Assembly (NCBI RefSeq): GCF_900113525.1
Contig: NZ_FOPP01000004.1
Location: 62,001-126,000 of the forward strand
Origin: Pedobacter insulae
GTDB taxonomy: Bacteria; Bacteroidota; Bacteroidia; Sphingobacteriales; Sphingobacteriaceae
Length of the DNA stretch: 64,000 nt
Direction: 5' to 3'
The notes beneath the pieces were generated by a model, which saw nothing but the letters and a program-made list of their open reading frames with translations, was not told where the DNA came from and made no database searches. The stretch's first letter is position 1. Each line of letters opens with the position of its first letter. Below, one piece after another: positions 53,636-61,404 of the stretch. The position numbers and the translations under genes were made by a program.

Positions 53636-54406
53636 ATGACGCCTCTCTTTCAAGAACTAATCCTCCTTTGCCTTGCCGCATTTGCAGCTGGTTTTATCGA
53701 TGCCATTGTGGGCGGCGGTGGATTGCTTCAAACACCGGCAACCTTGCTTATTTTACCGCATTATCCTGTCGCTACCATTTTTGGTACGGTTAAAATACCA
53801 TCATTAGCCGGAACTAGTATTGCAGCTTTTAAATACGCAAAGCAAATTAGGCTAAACTATAAAGTTTTAATTGCTTGCGTTATTGCGGCCTTTTGCGCCT
53901 CCTTAATGGGTGCTTATTCTGTGAGTAAACTAAACAACGATTTAATTAAGCCAATTATTTTGGTGGTATTAATCCTCGTTGCTGCTTATACCTATTTTAA
54001 CAAGCAATTTGGTATTCACCAACAAAAGGAGCATTCGCCTGCCAAGCAAGTTTTTTTAGCAGGCCTCTTTGGTTTAATCATTGGGTTTTACGATGGGCTG
54101 ATTGGTCCGGGCACAGGCTCGTTTTTGATTTTAGTTTTTATTGCCGTACTAGGCTTCGATTTTGTTGGAGCCAGTGCGCATGCAAAAATCGTAAACATGG
54201 CTACTAATTTAGCGGCTTTGATTTATTTTACTTCTACTGGGCATGTGTTATTTCAATACGCCATACCTATGGCGATTTTTAACATCATCGGCTCGTATTT
54301 TGGGGCTAAGCTTGCCTTACTGAAAGGAAATAAGTTTGTAAGGATTTTCTTTCTGATTGTCATTTTCGGTACGATACTGCGGTTTGCTTACGACGTGTTA
54401 AAGTAA
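53636..54406 (+). CDS. TSUP (TauE/SafE) family permease
   Basis: 256 residues with about eight membrane helices. The paired family motifs are visible: AGFIDAIVGGGGLLQTPATLL at the N-terminus and GLIIGFYDGLIGPGTGSFLILVFI in the second half. Members export sulfite, sulfoacetate or other organosulfur anions, but many have unknown cargo. It is 12 bp downstream of argS and is probably read from the same promoter. No sulfur metabolism gene lies next to it. Confidence 0.9.
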   Translation: MTPLFQELILLCLAAFAAGFIDAIVGGGGLLQTPATLLILPHYPVATIFGTVKIPSLAGTSIAAFKYAKQIRLNYKVLIACVIAAFCASLMGAYSVSKLNNDLIKPIILVVLILVAAYTYFNKQFGIHQQKEHSPAKQVFLAGLFGLIIGFYDGLIGPGTGSFLILVFIAVLGFDFVGASAHAKIVNMATNLAALIYFTSTGHVLFQYAIPMAIFNIIGSYFGAKLALLKGNKFVRIFFLIVIFGTILRFAYDVLK

Positions 54407-54421
54407 CGTCATTGCTAGATA

Positions 54422-54508
54422 ATTCGTCATTGCGAGGCACGAAGCAACCTTAAAGCGCTATGCCGGCCCGCCCACAGTGAGATTGCTTCGTGCCTCGCAA
54501 TGACGAAT
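54422..54508. repeat. Palindromic intergenic repeat, copy 3
   Basis: ATTCGTCATTGCGAGGCACG begins the left arm at 54422 and the reverse complement ends at 54508. The centre begins CTTAAAGCGC, as in copy 1, and adds a GC-rich stretch (gccggcccgccc). It lies between the TSUP and repeat-protein genes, which are both on the plus strand. Confidence 0.85.
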
Positions 54509-54602
54509 CCAACGAATAGCCTCCCAAAAAAATAATAATATTTTTTTATCCGACGTAGGGGTAGACCTTCATCTTGTTGTCTCATTTTAAAATTAGACAC
54601 AA

Positions 54603-55703
54603 ATGAAACTTTTGATACAAAAAATCACTCTTCTAAAAGCAATCTTTTTTGCGTTACTTTTATTAACCAGCCTTAACCTTTTTGCACAAGTTCCTGGCAA
54701 AATTCATGTTGGTTTTATTTATCCATTAAGTTCTAACGGAACCCACGCACCTTTAGATACTAACAACTTCTCTATTCACTTAATTGCAGGTGTTTCTGCT
54801 GCCGAGCGAGGATTAACTTTTGCCGGCCTAAGTAACTTCGTTCGCCACGATGCTGTGGGAAGTCAATTTGCAGGTTTCTCTAACCATATTGGTGGCAAAG
54901 CCGATGGTACCCAGTTTGCGGGGTTTGCCAATACTTATCGTGGTGGAAAAGGGGCAGCCTTTGCAGGCTTTACCAATATTGCAAATGGTAATGTAAAAGG
55001 TGCCCAATTCTCGGGTTTCGCTAATATTGCGCATCATATCAAAGGTGCCCAATTTGCTGGATTTATCAATCTTGCCCATAGCATTAAAGGTGCCCAATTT
55101 GCAGGTTTTGCAAATATTACCAGTCAAAATGTAAGCGAATCTCAGCTTGCAGGCTTTATCAATATTGCGAAAAAAGTAAAAGGTGCGCAAATTGCAGGCT
55201 TTATCAATATCGCCGACTCTTCAGATTACCCTATAGGCATTATCAACATCGTTAAGAATGGCGAAAAAAGCATCGGCGTAACTATAGATGAAACACAAAC
55301 CACCATGCTCAGCTTCCGGTCAGGCGGAAAAGCTTTATATGGCATTATTGGAGTAGGCTATAACCATCAAAATGAAGACGAAGTGTATGCCGCTGAAGTT
55401 GGCTTAGGCGCTCATTTCTTTTCATCAAATGCCTTTAGTTTAAACACCGAGCTTGTTGCCACTACTTTAGAAAGTTTTAAAGCAGGCGAATATTTTAAAA
55501 CCTCTTTCAGAGTTATGCCGAATGTCAAGCTGTTTAAAACACTAGGTGTTTTCGGCGGACCGTCAATTAACTACGTAACCACCAATACTGATGAAGGGAA
55601 GCAACTTTATACTAAAAACTTAAAGACTTGGAACAACAAATGGGGCAATGACTACAATGCACTATATGTTGGTTATACGGCTGGTTTACAGATCCTTTTT
55701 TAG
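54603..55703 (+). CDS. Outer-membrane-like protein with GxQFAGFxNIx repeats
   Basis: 366 residues with a signal peptide (to about LFAQVP, residue 30). Between about 70 and 220 there are about ten repeats of 14-16 residues, for example GSQFAGFSN, GTQFAGFAN, GAAFAGFTNIA, GAQFSGFANIA, GAQFAGFINLA, ESQLAGFINIA and GAQIAGFINIA. The regular spacing suggests a beta-solenoid or stacked strands. A C-terminal part of about 140 residues has alternating strands, FKTLGVFGGPSINYVT, and ends in Phe, like an outer membrane barrel. The repeat and C-terminal parts match those of the protein at 59700, so they are paralogous. The pattern recalls surface repeat proteins known from Leptospira. The function is unknown. 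Confidence 0.75.
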   Translation: MKLLIQKITLLKAIFFALLLLTSLNLFAQVPGKIHVGFIYPLSSNGTHAPLDTNNFSIHLIAGVSAAERGLTFAGLSNFVRHDAVGSQFAGFSNHIGGKADGTQFAGFANTYRGGKGAAFAGFTNIANGNVKGAQFSGFANIAHHIKGAQFAGFINLAHSIKGAQFAGFANITSQNVSESQLAGFINIAKKVKGAQIAGFINIADSSDYPIGIINIVKNGEKSIGVTIDETQTTMLSFRSGGKALYGIIGVGYNHQNEDEVYAAEVGLGAHFFSSNAFSLNTELVATTLESFKAGEYFKTSFRVMPNVKLFKTLGVFGGPSINYVTTNTDEGKQLYTKNLKTWNNKWGNDYNALYVGYTAGLQILF

Positions 55704-55786
55704 GGATTCTTTGATTAGCTATGCAACCATCTAGTTGATTTAACAATCAATTCTCTTTAAATATTTACTTTATAAAACACACACAA

Positions 55787-56437
55787 ATGAAACATTTATT
55801 ATTATTTATGCTCGGCATTTTGATGTTCAGCTCATGCCAAAAAGATCGGTTAACTGCCAATGGCGATCAAATTACAGATACCAGAACCTTAAACGAATTC
55901 ACTAGTCTGCATGTTAGCGGGGCTAGCCCAGTTCACGTAACCTATGGCAACGAATACAAAGTTGTTCTAAAAGGATCGAGCAATCTTATTCCATACTTTA
56001 AAACCACTTTAGATGGTAAACGTTTAAACTTGAGCTATAAAAATGCCAATGTTAGACAAGATGATATCGAGATTTTTGTTACCATGCCGCTTGTTAAAGG
56101 CACTTCGTTAAGCGGAAGCGGCAGCGTTAACATTGATGGTAATTTTCCATCTATTGCAGATTTTGATTTGAGCATTAGTGGTTCTGGAGATATCTCAGTA
56201 AACCAAACATTAAATATAGATCGTTTGGATGCGACTATCTCAGGCTCTGGAAAAGCATTCTTCCAAAAGGCAAATGTAAAAGAGGCTGATATCGATATCT
56301 CGGGAAGTGGCGACATACATGTACAAGTTGCCGATTATTTAAAGGCTAGAATTAGCGGCAGCGGAGAGGTTTACTATAGAGGAAATCCACAATTAGATAC
56401 CAAAGTCTCTGGTTCAGGCAAAGTACTTAAGTTTTAA
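55787..56437 (+). CDS. Head GIN domain (DUF2807) lipoprotein
   Basis: 216 residues. The N-terminus is a lipoprotein signal with Cys near residue 17 (MFSSCQKDR). The body consists of parallel-beta turns with GSGSV/SGSGDI-type repeats: LSGSGSVNIDG, ISGSGDISVNQ, ISGSGKAF, ISGSGDIHV, ISGSGEVYYRG and VSGSGKVLKF. This is the head GIN/DUF2807 beta-helix pattern, found in many Bacteroidota surface lipoproteins of unknown function. The opening TLNEFTSLHVSGASPVHVTYG is also typical. It lies 83 bp after the repeat-protein gene and 4 bp before the desaturase fusion gene. Confidence 0.88.
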   Translation: MKHLLLFMLGILMFSSCQKDRLTANGDQITDTRTLNEFTSLHVSGASPVHVTYGNEYKVVLKGSSNLIPYFKTTLDGKRLNLSYKNANVRQDDIEIFVTMPLVKGTSLSGSGSVNIDGNFPSIADFDLSISGSGDISVNQTLNIDRLDATISGSGKAFFQKANVKEADIDISGSGDIHVQVADYLKARISGSGEVYYRGNPQLDTKVSGSGKVLKF

Positions 56438-56441
56438 GACC

Positions 56442-57917
56442 ATGTTAGCCATCCCCGAATTATTTGGCGCTGCCGAAATTAATTTAGCCGATGTAAATTT
56501 GCTGCAGGCGAAAGCTCCAGACTTAATGCTGTATGCATTACCTGGCGTGTTCTTCTTTACTATTGTTGAGCTCTTAGTATCTCATTTTGGTGAACATAAA
56601 ACTTATGAAAACAAAGAGACCTTAGGTTCATTACTTATCGGTTTAGGCAATTTAACTGTAAATCTGCTAATGAAGGTAGTGTTGGTTTATGCTGCAATTT
56701 GCTTGTACAATCTTTTGCCTTGGCGCATGTTGCTGAATTGGTACACGTTAATTCCTGCCTTCATTCTATATGATTTTTGCAGTTACTGGTCGCACAGAAT
56801 TTCGCATTACAACCGTTTCTTTTGGGCAACTCATGTTGTGCACCATTCGGCAGAGCATTATAATTTAACCGTGGCATTCAGACAAAGCTGGGTACAGCAT
56901 TTCAAAGTAATCTTCTTTATACCTGTAGTGTTAGTTGGTTTTCATCCTGTTGTATTTATGGTAGTTAGTCAGTTAAGCACTTTATATCAATTTTGGGTTC
57001 ATACAGAGGCCATTGGAAAACTGCATCCTTTTATGGAGCGGTATTTTGGTACCCCTTCCAACCACAGAGTTCATCATGGGAGTCAGGAAAAGTATTTAGA
57101 TAAGAACTTTGGGGCTACCTTTATGATTTGGGATCATCTATTTAATTCATTTCAATACGAGGAAGAGAAGCCGATATACGGGCTAACTAAGCCGGTAACT
57201 CATAAAATTAATCCCTTTCTCCTCAATTTTCAAGAGTACATTGATATGTTTAATGATGTTAAAGCAAGCAGGGGTTTAAAGGAAGCCCTATTTTTTATCT
57301 TCGCTAGTCCTGGTAAAATTCATCACCGAAAATTAATGCCTTTATCTATGGCGACGTATAGATCCAATGAGTATAAGCATTTTAAAGTAATTGTTATGAT
57401 AACGGTATTTATTTTGCTGTTAACAAGTTTGGTAAGTGCTCAAAACACTGCAGAAGCACTCCCTACACCTGTGGGGAAAAACCTGCTTTTTTTCTTACAG
57501 CGTACACCTGATGCCAACACCATTATTTATGAAATTAACTTTAGGAGAGATGGTACAATTGATCCGCAGAAACCAGTTATTGGTTCCTGGATTAGGTATG
57601 AAGAAGAACAGAAGTATAAACCTTTAACTGGAATTGAACAGCGATTTGCTTATGGCGTAAAATGTAGATCTCTTGGTAAGGATGAGTTTGAAATCCGTTT
57701 AGCTGCTTATAAAAAAATGCCACTTTATTTATTAAAATCAACAGCAGACAATACTTATAAGATGTATATAAAAAACGGAGACGATAATTTGTTGCTTAAG
57801 AGAGTATTCGTAAAAGTAGACGGTGGCTCGTTTTGGTTCCCGAAAGTGCAGTATATTGATTTGATAACAGCACATAGTGAAACAGGCAAAGAGATTATTA
57901 AAAGGATAGCGATTTAG
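56442..57917 (+). CDS. Sterol desaturase/fatty acid hydroxylase fused to DUF4833
   Basis: 491 residues. Residues about 1-305 are a membrane di-iron hydroxylase with histidine boxes HRISH, HVVHHSAEH and HRVHH, separated by transmembrane helices. Residues about 313-332 form a hydrophobic stretch ending LVSAQN, which looks like a signal peptide. Residues about 335-485 read NLLFFLQRTPDANTIIYEINF..., ITGIEQRFAYGVK-like, and IRLAAYKKMPLYL, matching DUF4833. The joint suggests two ancestral genes, with Met319 (57396) a possible internal start for a secreted DUF4833 product. Substrate is probably a lipid. It starts 4 bp after the GIN gene. Confidence 0.85.
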   Translation: MLAIPELFGAAEINLADVNLLQAKAPDLMLYALPGVFFFTIVELLVSHFGEHKTYENKETLGSLLIGLGNLTVNLLMKVVLVYAAICLYNLLPWRMLLNWYTLIPAFILYDFCSYWSHRISHYNRFFWATHVVHHSAEHYNLTVAFRQSWVQHFKVIFFIPVVLVGFHPVVFMVVSQLSTLYQFWVHTEAIGKLHPFMERYFGTPSNHRVHHGSQEKYLDKNFGATFMIWDHLFNSFQYEEEKPIYGLTKPVTHKINPFLLNFQEYIDMFNDVKASRGLKEALFFIFASPGKIHHRKLMPLSMATYRSNEYKHFKVIVMITVFILLLTSLVSAQNTAEALPTPVGKNLLFFLQRTPDANTIIYEINFRRDGTIDPQKPVIGSWIRYEEEQKYKPLTGIEQRFAYGVKCRSLGKDEFEIRLAAYKKMPLYLLKSTADNTYKMYIKNGDDNLLLKRVFVKVDGGSFWFPKVQYIDLITAHSETGKEIIKRIAI

Positions 57918-57996
57918 GGATTAGAAGTTGTACGTTATAAGTAATACGTTGTATGTTCTACGTCTGGATGCGGAAAAAGGTTCTTGAACAAGATCT

Positions 57997-58087
57997 CGTC
58001 ATTGCTAGGTACGAAGCAATCTACCCCTTAAGGTATTTGTGCTTTAGGATTGCGTTGCTTCGTTCTGTGCAACACTTCGTAATGATG
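57997..58087. repeat. Palindromic intergenic repeat, copy 4 (degenerate)
   Basis: CGTCATTGCTAGGTACGAAG opens a left arm close to copy 2, with a changed base in the GCGAGG block. The right arm (gattgcgttgcttcgttctg... to about 58087) is disrupted by small insertions. It is the most diverged copy, located between the desaturase and sigma factor genes. Confidence 0.7.
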
Positions 58088-58138
58088 GGAAAACATTGAC
58101 GATTTGGCAAGCAACTCAAAACCAACAACGAAAAATAA

Positions 58139-58146
58139 TATATTTG
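58139..58146 (+). promoter_or_regulatory. -7 box just before the ECF sigma gene
   Basis: TATATTTG matches TAnnTTTG exactly and ends 4 bp before the proposed TTG start of the sigma gene. Transcription would begin close to the start codon, giving little or no leader. No well-spaced -33 TTG was seen. Confidence 0.4.
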
Positions 58147-58150
58147 AACC

Positions 58151-58729
58151 TTGAAAACAATTAGCGCTTCTTCAGATCATTACCTAGATGATGCAGACTT
58201 TGAATCCTTATTCAGACTGCATTATAAGGCGCTGCTTGCTTATGCCACGGTGATTGTAAAGGACGAAGATGATGCTGAAGAAATTGTTCAACAACTTTTT
58301 TTAAAGTTTTGGGAAAGAAGAGCGCAACTTAGTGTACAGACCTCGTTAAAAGCATACTTGTATAAATGCGTTTATCACGATAGTTTAAATTACTTGAAAC
58401 ATCAAAAAGTTAAAACAAAATATCAGGATTTTACCCATCATGGTATGGATTCGGCTTATCATACGGCGGCTGATCGGTTAGAGCTTACAGAATTGCAGCA
58501 GCAAATTAATTTAGCATTAAACGATTTGCCAGAGCAGTGCAGGACTATCTTTCAAATGAGCAGATTTGAAGAACTAAAATATAGAGAAATAGCTGAGGAG
58601 CTGGGTTTATCTACTAAAACTATAGAAAACCAAATGGGGAAGGCTTTGAGGATTATGCGTATAAAATTGGCGGATTTCCTCATTTTATTGCTTTCTTGTT
58701 TAATGTATTACAAAGATTTTTTAAAATAG
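58151..58729 (+). CDS. ECF sigma-70 factor, FecI-like
   Basis: 192 residues. The region-2 sequence FESLFRLHYKALLAYATVIVKDEDDAEEIVQQLFLKFWERR and the region-4 sequence INLALNDLPEQCRTIFQMSRFEELKYREIAEELGLSTKTIENQMGKAL define a Bacteroidota FecI-like ECF sigma factor. There is no in-frame ATG before region 2; an upstream stop at 58145-58147 forces initiation at TTG 58151 or a nearby non-ATG codon. It is followed 12 bp later by a FecR-type anti-sigma gene. It probably directs transcription of the downstream repeat protein gene or of other targets in response to a surface signal. Confidence 0.93.
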   Translation: MKTISASSDHYLDDADFESLFRLHYKALLAYATVIVKDEDDAEEIVQQLFLKFWERRAQLSVQTSLKAYLYKCVYHDSLNYLKHQKVKTKYQDFTHHGMDSAYHTAADRLELTELQQQINLALNDLPEQCRTIFQMSRFEELKYREIAEELGLSTKTIENQMGKALRIMRIKLADFLILLLSCLMYYKDFLK

Positions 58730-58741
58730 GAGAGATAAGAG

Positions 58742-59695
58742 ATGGAAGATGAATTATTAATTAAATTTTTACTAAGGGAAACTAACGCTGAGGAAAATTC
58801 AGCGGTAAATGAATGGCTGCAGTCAACTGCAGAGAACCCTGTTTACTTAGCTTCTTTAGAAAGGATTTGGGCCGAAAGCAGGAACTTATTGAGTAAGCGT
58901 GAGGTAGATATCGATGCCGCTTGGCTAAAATTTAAAAATAAAGCCAATACAGTAAAGCCCAATGCGACGATAAGGTTAAAACCAATCAACTCATTGGCGC
59001 GCATTGCCGCGGTATTTGTGCTCGCTATAGGTTCATGGGCACTTTACACGATTTTTAAAACCCAAGGTTACACTGATGTGAAAACGAATCTCCAAGTGAG
59101 GTCACAACTGCTTCCAGATGGTTCTGAAATTACATTGAATAAATTTTCACATATTGAATATGCAAACAACTTTAAAAATAAAAGGAACATTAAACTGGAA
59201 AGTGGGGATGTATTTTTTGAAGTTGCCAAAGATAAGGCTAAACCTTTTATAATTGAAATAGATAAGGTTACTGTAGAGGTGGTTGGAACTTCTTTTAATA
59301 TCAAGCATTTAAAAGGATTAACTGAAGTAGTAGTTGAAACAGGAATTGTTAAGGTGAGCTTGGGTAACGCTACTGTCTTATTGCATAAAGGAGAGAAATT
59401 GGTTTTAGAAAAAGGAGTAAATAAATTAGCCAAACTACCGGTTAACGATGAATTGTATAACTATTATAGAAGTAAATTATTTATCGCCGATCAAACACCT
59501 TTACCAATTTTAGTCGCCATTTTAAATGAAGCTTATGGTGGTAATGTAGTCGTAACAGGTGCGGCAAAAGAGTTAACAATAACTACAACTTTACCTTATG
59601 AAAAATCATTGGATGAAAATCTGAGAACGATTATTAAAACTTTTGATAATTTAAAACTTAAGCGTAACCAAAACGAAATTATATTGTCTTACTAA
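58742..59695 (+). CDS. FecR-family anti-sigma factor
   Basis: 317 residues. A cytoplasmic N-domain (1-80) is followed by one membrane helix (about 86-105, IAAVFVLAIGSWALYTIF). The FecR domain (about 112-215) reads RSQLLPDGSEITLNKFSHIEY, RNIKLESGDVFFEVAKDKAKPFIIE and VEVVGTSFNIK, and the C-terminal DUF4974 (about 245-317) has FIADQTPLPILVAILNEAYG. It should hold the ECF sigma factor at the inner membrane until an STN-containing outer membrane partner signals. It lies 12 bp after the sigma gene and 4 bp before the STN-repeat gene. Confidence 0.94.
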   Translation: MEDELLIKFLLRETNAEENSAVNEWLQSTAENPVYLASLERIWAESRNLLSKREVDIDAAWLKFKNKANTVKPNATIRLKPINSLARIAAVFVLAIGSWALYTIFKTQGYTDVKTNLQVRSQLLPDGSEITLNKFSHIEYANNFKNKRNIKLESGDVFFEVAKDKAKPFIIEIDKVTVEVVGTSFNIKHLKGLTEVVVETGIVKVSLGNATVLLHKGEKLVLEKGVNKLAKLPVNDELYNYYRSKLFIADQTPLPILVAILNEAYGGNVVVTGAAKELTITTTLPYEKSLDENLRTIIKTFDNLKLKRNQNEIILSY

Positions 59696-59699
59696 GCGA

Positions 59700-61382
59700 A
59701 TGAAGCATAAAATTATTCTTTTCCTACTATTGCTTTCTAATTTTGCTTGGGCACAGGGCTATAGAAACAATTTATCTAAATTGGTTACTTTCAACATTAA
59801 GCAACAACGTGTTCGAGATGCTTTGCAGCACATCAGTACAGCAGGTAACTTCTATTTTTCTTATAACGGGAAATTAATTAACCAAGATAGTGTAATCGAT
59901 TTAAATGTACAGCGTATGCCTGTACGAGATGTGCTTGACCGGATGTTTGCTGGCAAGGTTGCCTATAAGGAAAGCGAAGAATATGTAATACTAAGGTATG
60001 CAGTAAATCATTTAACCATTGAGCCTGAAAATATTACCACTGCCGAAAATTTATATCTCATCAGTGGTTACATTGTTGATACCAAAACGGGGAAAAAAGT
60101 AAAACAAGCCAGTGTTTACGAAAAACGCCTATTGCAAAGTACGCTAACGGATGATGAAGGCTATTTTACCTTGCGGTTTAAAGGAGAACATAAAGAAGTT
60201 ATATTAACTGCTAGTAAAGAAACCTATAGAGATACTGCTTTGGTTTTTCTTGCTGATATAAAAATTGAGCCGCAAGGATATAATGATCCCGATAAAGAGA
60301 GGGGTACTATTTTCTCGAATACCATTGAAGATCTAGGAATTAGTAAATTTCTTTTATCTTCTAAGCAACGAATTCAAAATCTTAACATTCCTAACTTCTT
60401 TGCAAATACGCCATTTCAAGCCTCGCTATTGCCTGGTTTAAGTTCGCACGGCATGATGAGTAGCCGGGTGGTCAATAAGGCTTCCCTGAATGTGCTGGGT
60501 GGCTATACAGCAGGTGTTGATGGAGTAGAGGTAGCGGGGTTATTTAATTTAACTATAGGTAAAGTAAATTCTTTTCAAGCCGCAGGTTTATTTAATGCGG
60601 TAGGTGGTGATGTTCAGGGAACGCAGTTCGCCGGTTTAATTAATTACGATAGACAAAACGTAGGAGGTTTTCAGGCTGCAGGTATTGCAAATTCAGTAAG
60701 TGGGAATTTAAATGGAGTGCAAATTGGTGGGATAGGAAACCTTGTGCGTAAAGACGTAAAAGGAGTACAGATTGCGGGTATTGGAAATATGACCACAAGC
60801 AAGTTTACGGGTACACAGATTGCCGGAGTGTTTAATTATGCCAAAAAGCATGAAGGACTGCAGATTGGCCTAATTAATTTGGCGGATAGCAGCTCTGGTA
60901 CGTCAATTGGCTTGCTTAACCTCTCCAAAAATGGGTATAAAAAACTAAGTTTCTTTAGCAATGATTTAGTAAATGCCAATGTTGCGCTTAAAACCGGCAA
61001 TGCCAAATTGTATACGCTTTTAATTGCTGGTAAAAATTTTTCCGATACAGCAAACATAGAAACCATTGGAATTGGTTTTGGTCATGATTTCTTATTAGGT
61101 AATCGGTTAGCAATCGAAACAGAAATGATTACCCAGTATTTGCATTTGGGTAATTGGGATTATGCGAACATATTAATGCGTTTTCAAGCTAATTTAGAAA
61201 TCAAGCTATTTAAAGGTTTTGCTGTATTCGGCGGACCATCTTATGCTTATTATAACAGTGACGCTCCCACAGGCTCAAGTGCAAAAGGCTATAAACAAAA
61301 TATTGTTCCAGCAAAACACCACAAGTTTAGTGGAAATAACCAGGGTTGGTGGGGCTGGAATGTCGGGGTGACGTTGTTTTAG
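59700..61382 (+). CDS. STN and carboxypeptidase-regulatory domain protein with AGxxN repeats and a barrel-like end
   Basis: 560 residues with a signal peptide (to about AWAQG, residue 20). Residues 27-100 form an STN (secretin/TonB short N-terminal) domain, LVTFNIKQQRVRDALQHIS... VAYKESEEYVILRY. Residues 115-190 form a carboxypeptidase-regulatory-like domain (ISGYIVDTKTGKKVKQASVYE). No TonB plug follows. Instead there are repeats from about 275 to 420: GVEVAGLFN, SFQAAGLFN, GTQFAGLIN, GFQAAGIAN, GVQIGGIGN, GVQIAGIGN and GTQIAGVFN. A C-terminal barrel-like part (KGFAVFGGPSYAYYN, ending TLF) matches the protein at 54603. Position after FecI and FecR makes it the likely signal receptor. Confidence 0.85.
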   Translation: MKHKIILFLLLLSNFAWAQGYRNNLSKLVTFNIKQQRVRDALQHISTAGNFYFSYNGKLINQDSVIDLNVQRMPVRDVLDRMFAGKVAYKESEEYVILRYAVNHLTIEPENITTAENLYLISGYIVDTKTGKKVKQASVYEKRLLQSTLTDDEGYFTLRFKGEHKEVILTASKETYRDTALVFLADIKIEPQGYNDPDKERGTIFSNTIEDLGISKFLLSSKQRIQNLNIPNFFANTPFQASLLPGLSSHGMMSSRVVNKASLNVLGGYTAGVDGVEVAGLFNLTIGKVNSFQAAGLFNAVGGDVQGTQFAGLINYDRQNVGGFQAAGIANSVSGNLNGVQIGGIGNLVRKDVKGVQIAGIGNMTTSKFTGTQIAGVFNYAKKHEGLQIGLINLADSSSGTSIGLLNLSKNGYKKLSFFSNDLVNANVALKTGNAKLYTLLIAGKNFSDTANIETIGIGFGHDFLLGNRLAIETEMITQYLHLGNWDYANILMRFQANLEIKLFKGFAVFGGPSYAYYNSDAPTGSSAKGYKQNIVPAKHHKFSGNNQGWWGWNVGVTLF

Positions 61383-61404
61383 AAAACTACCTCCCAGCAG
61401 CATT

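Noticed and set aside
39150-58087. The palindromic repeats as a CRISPR array
   Set aside because: They are single copies several kb apart without spacers or cas genes.
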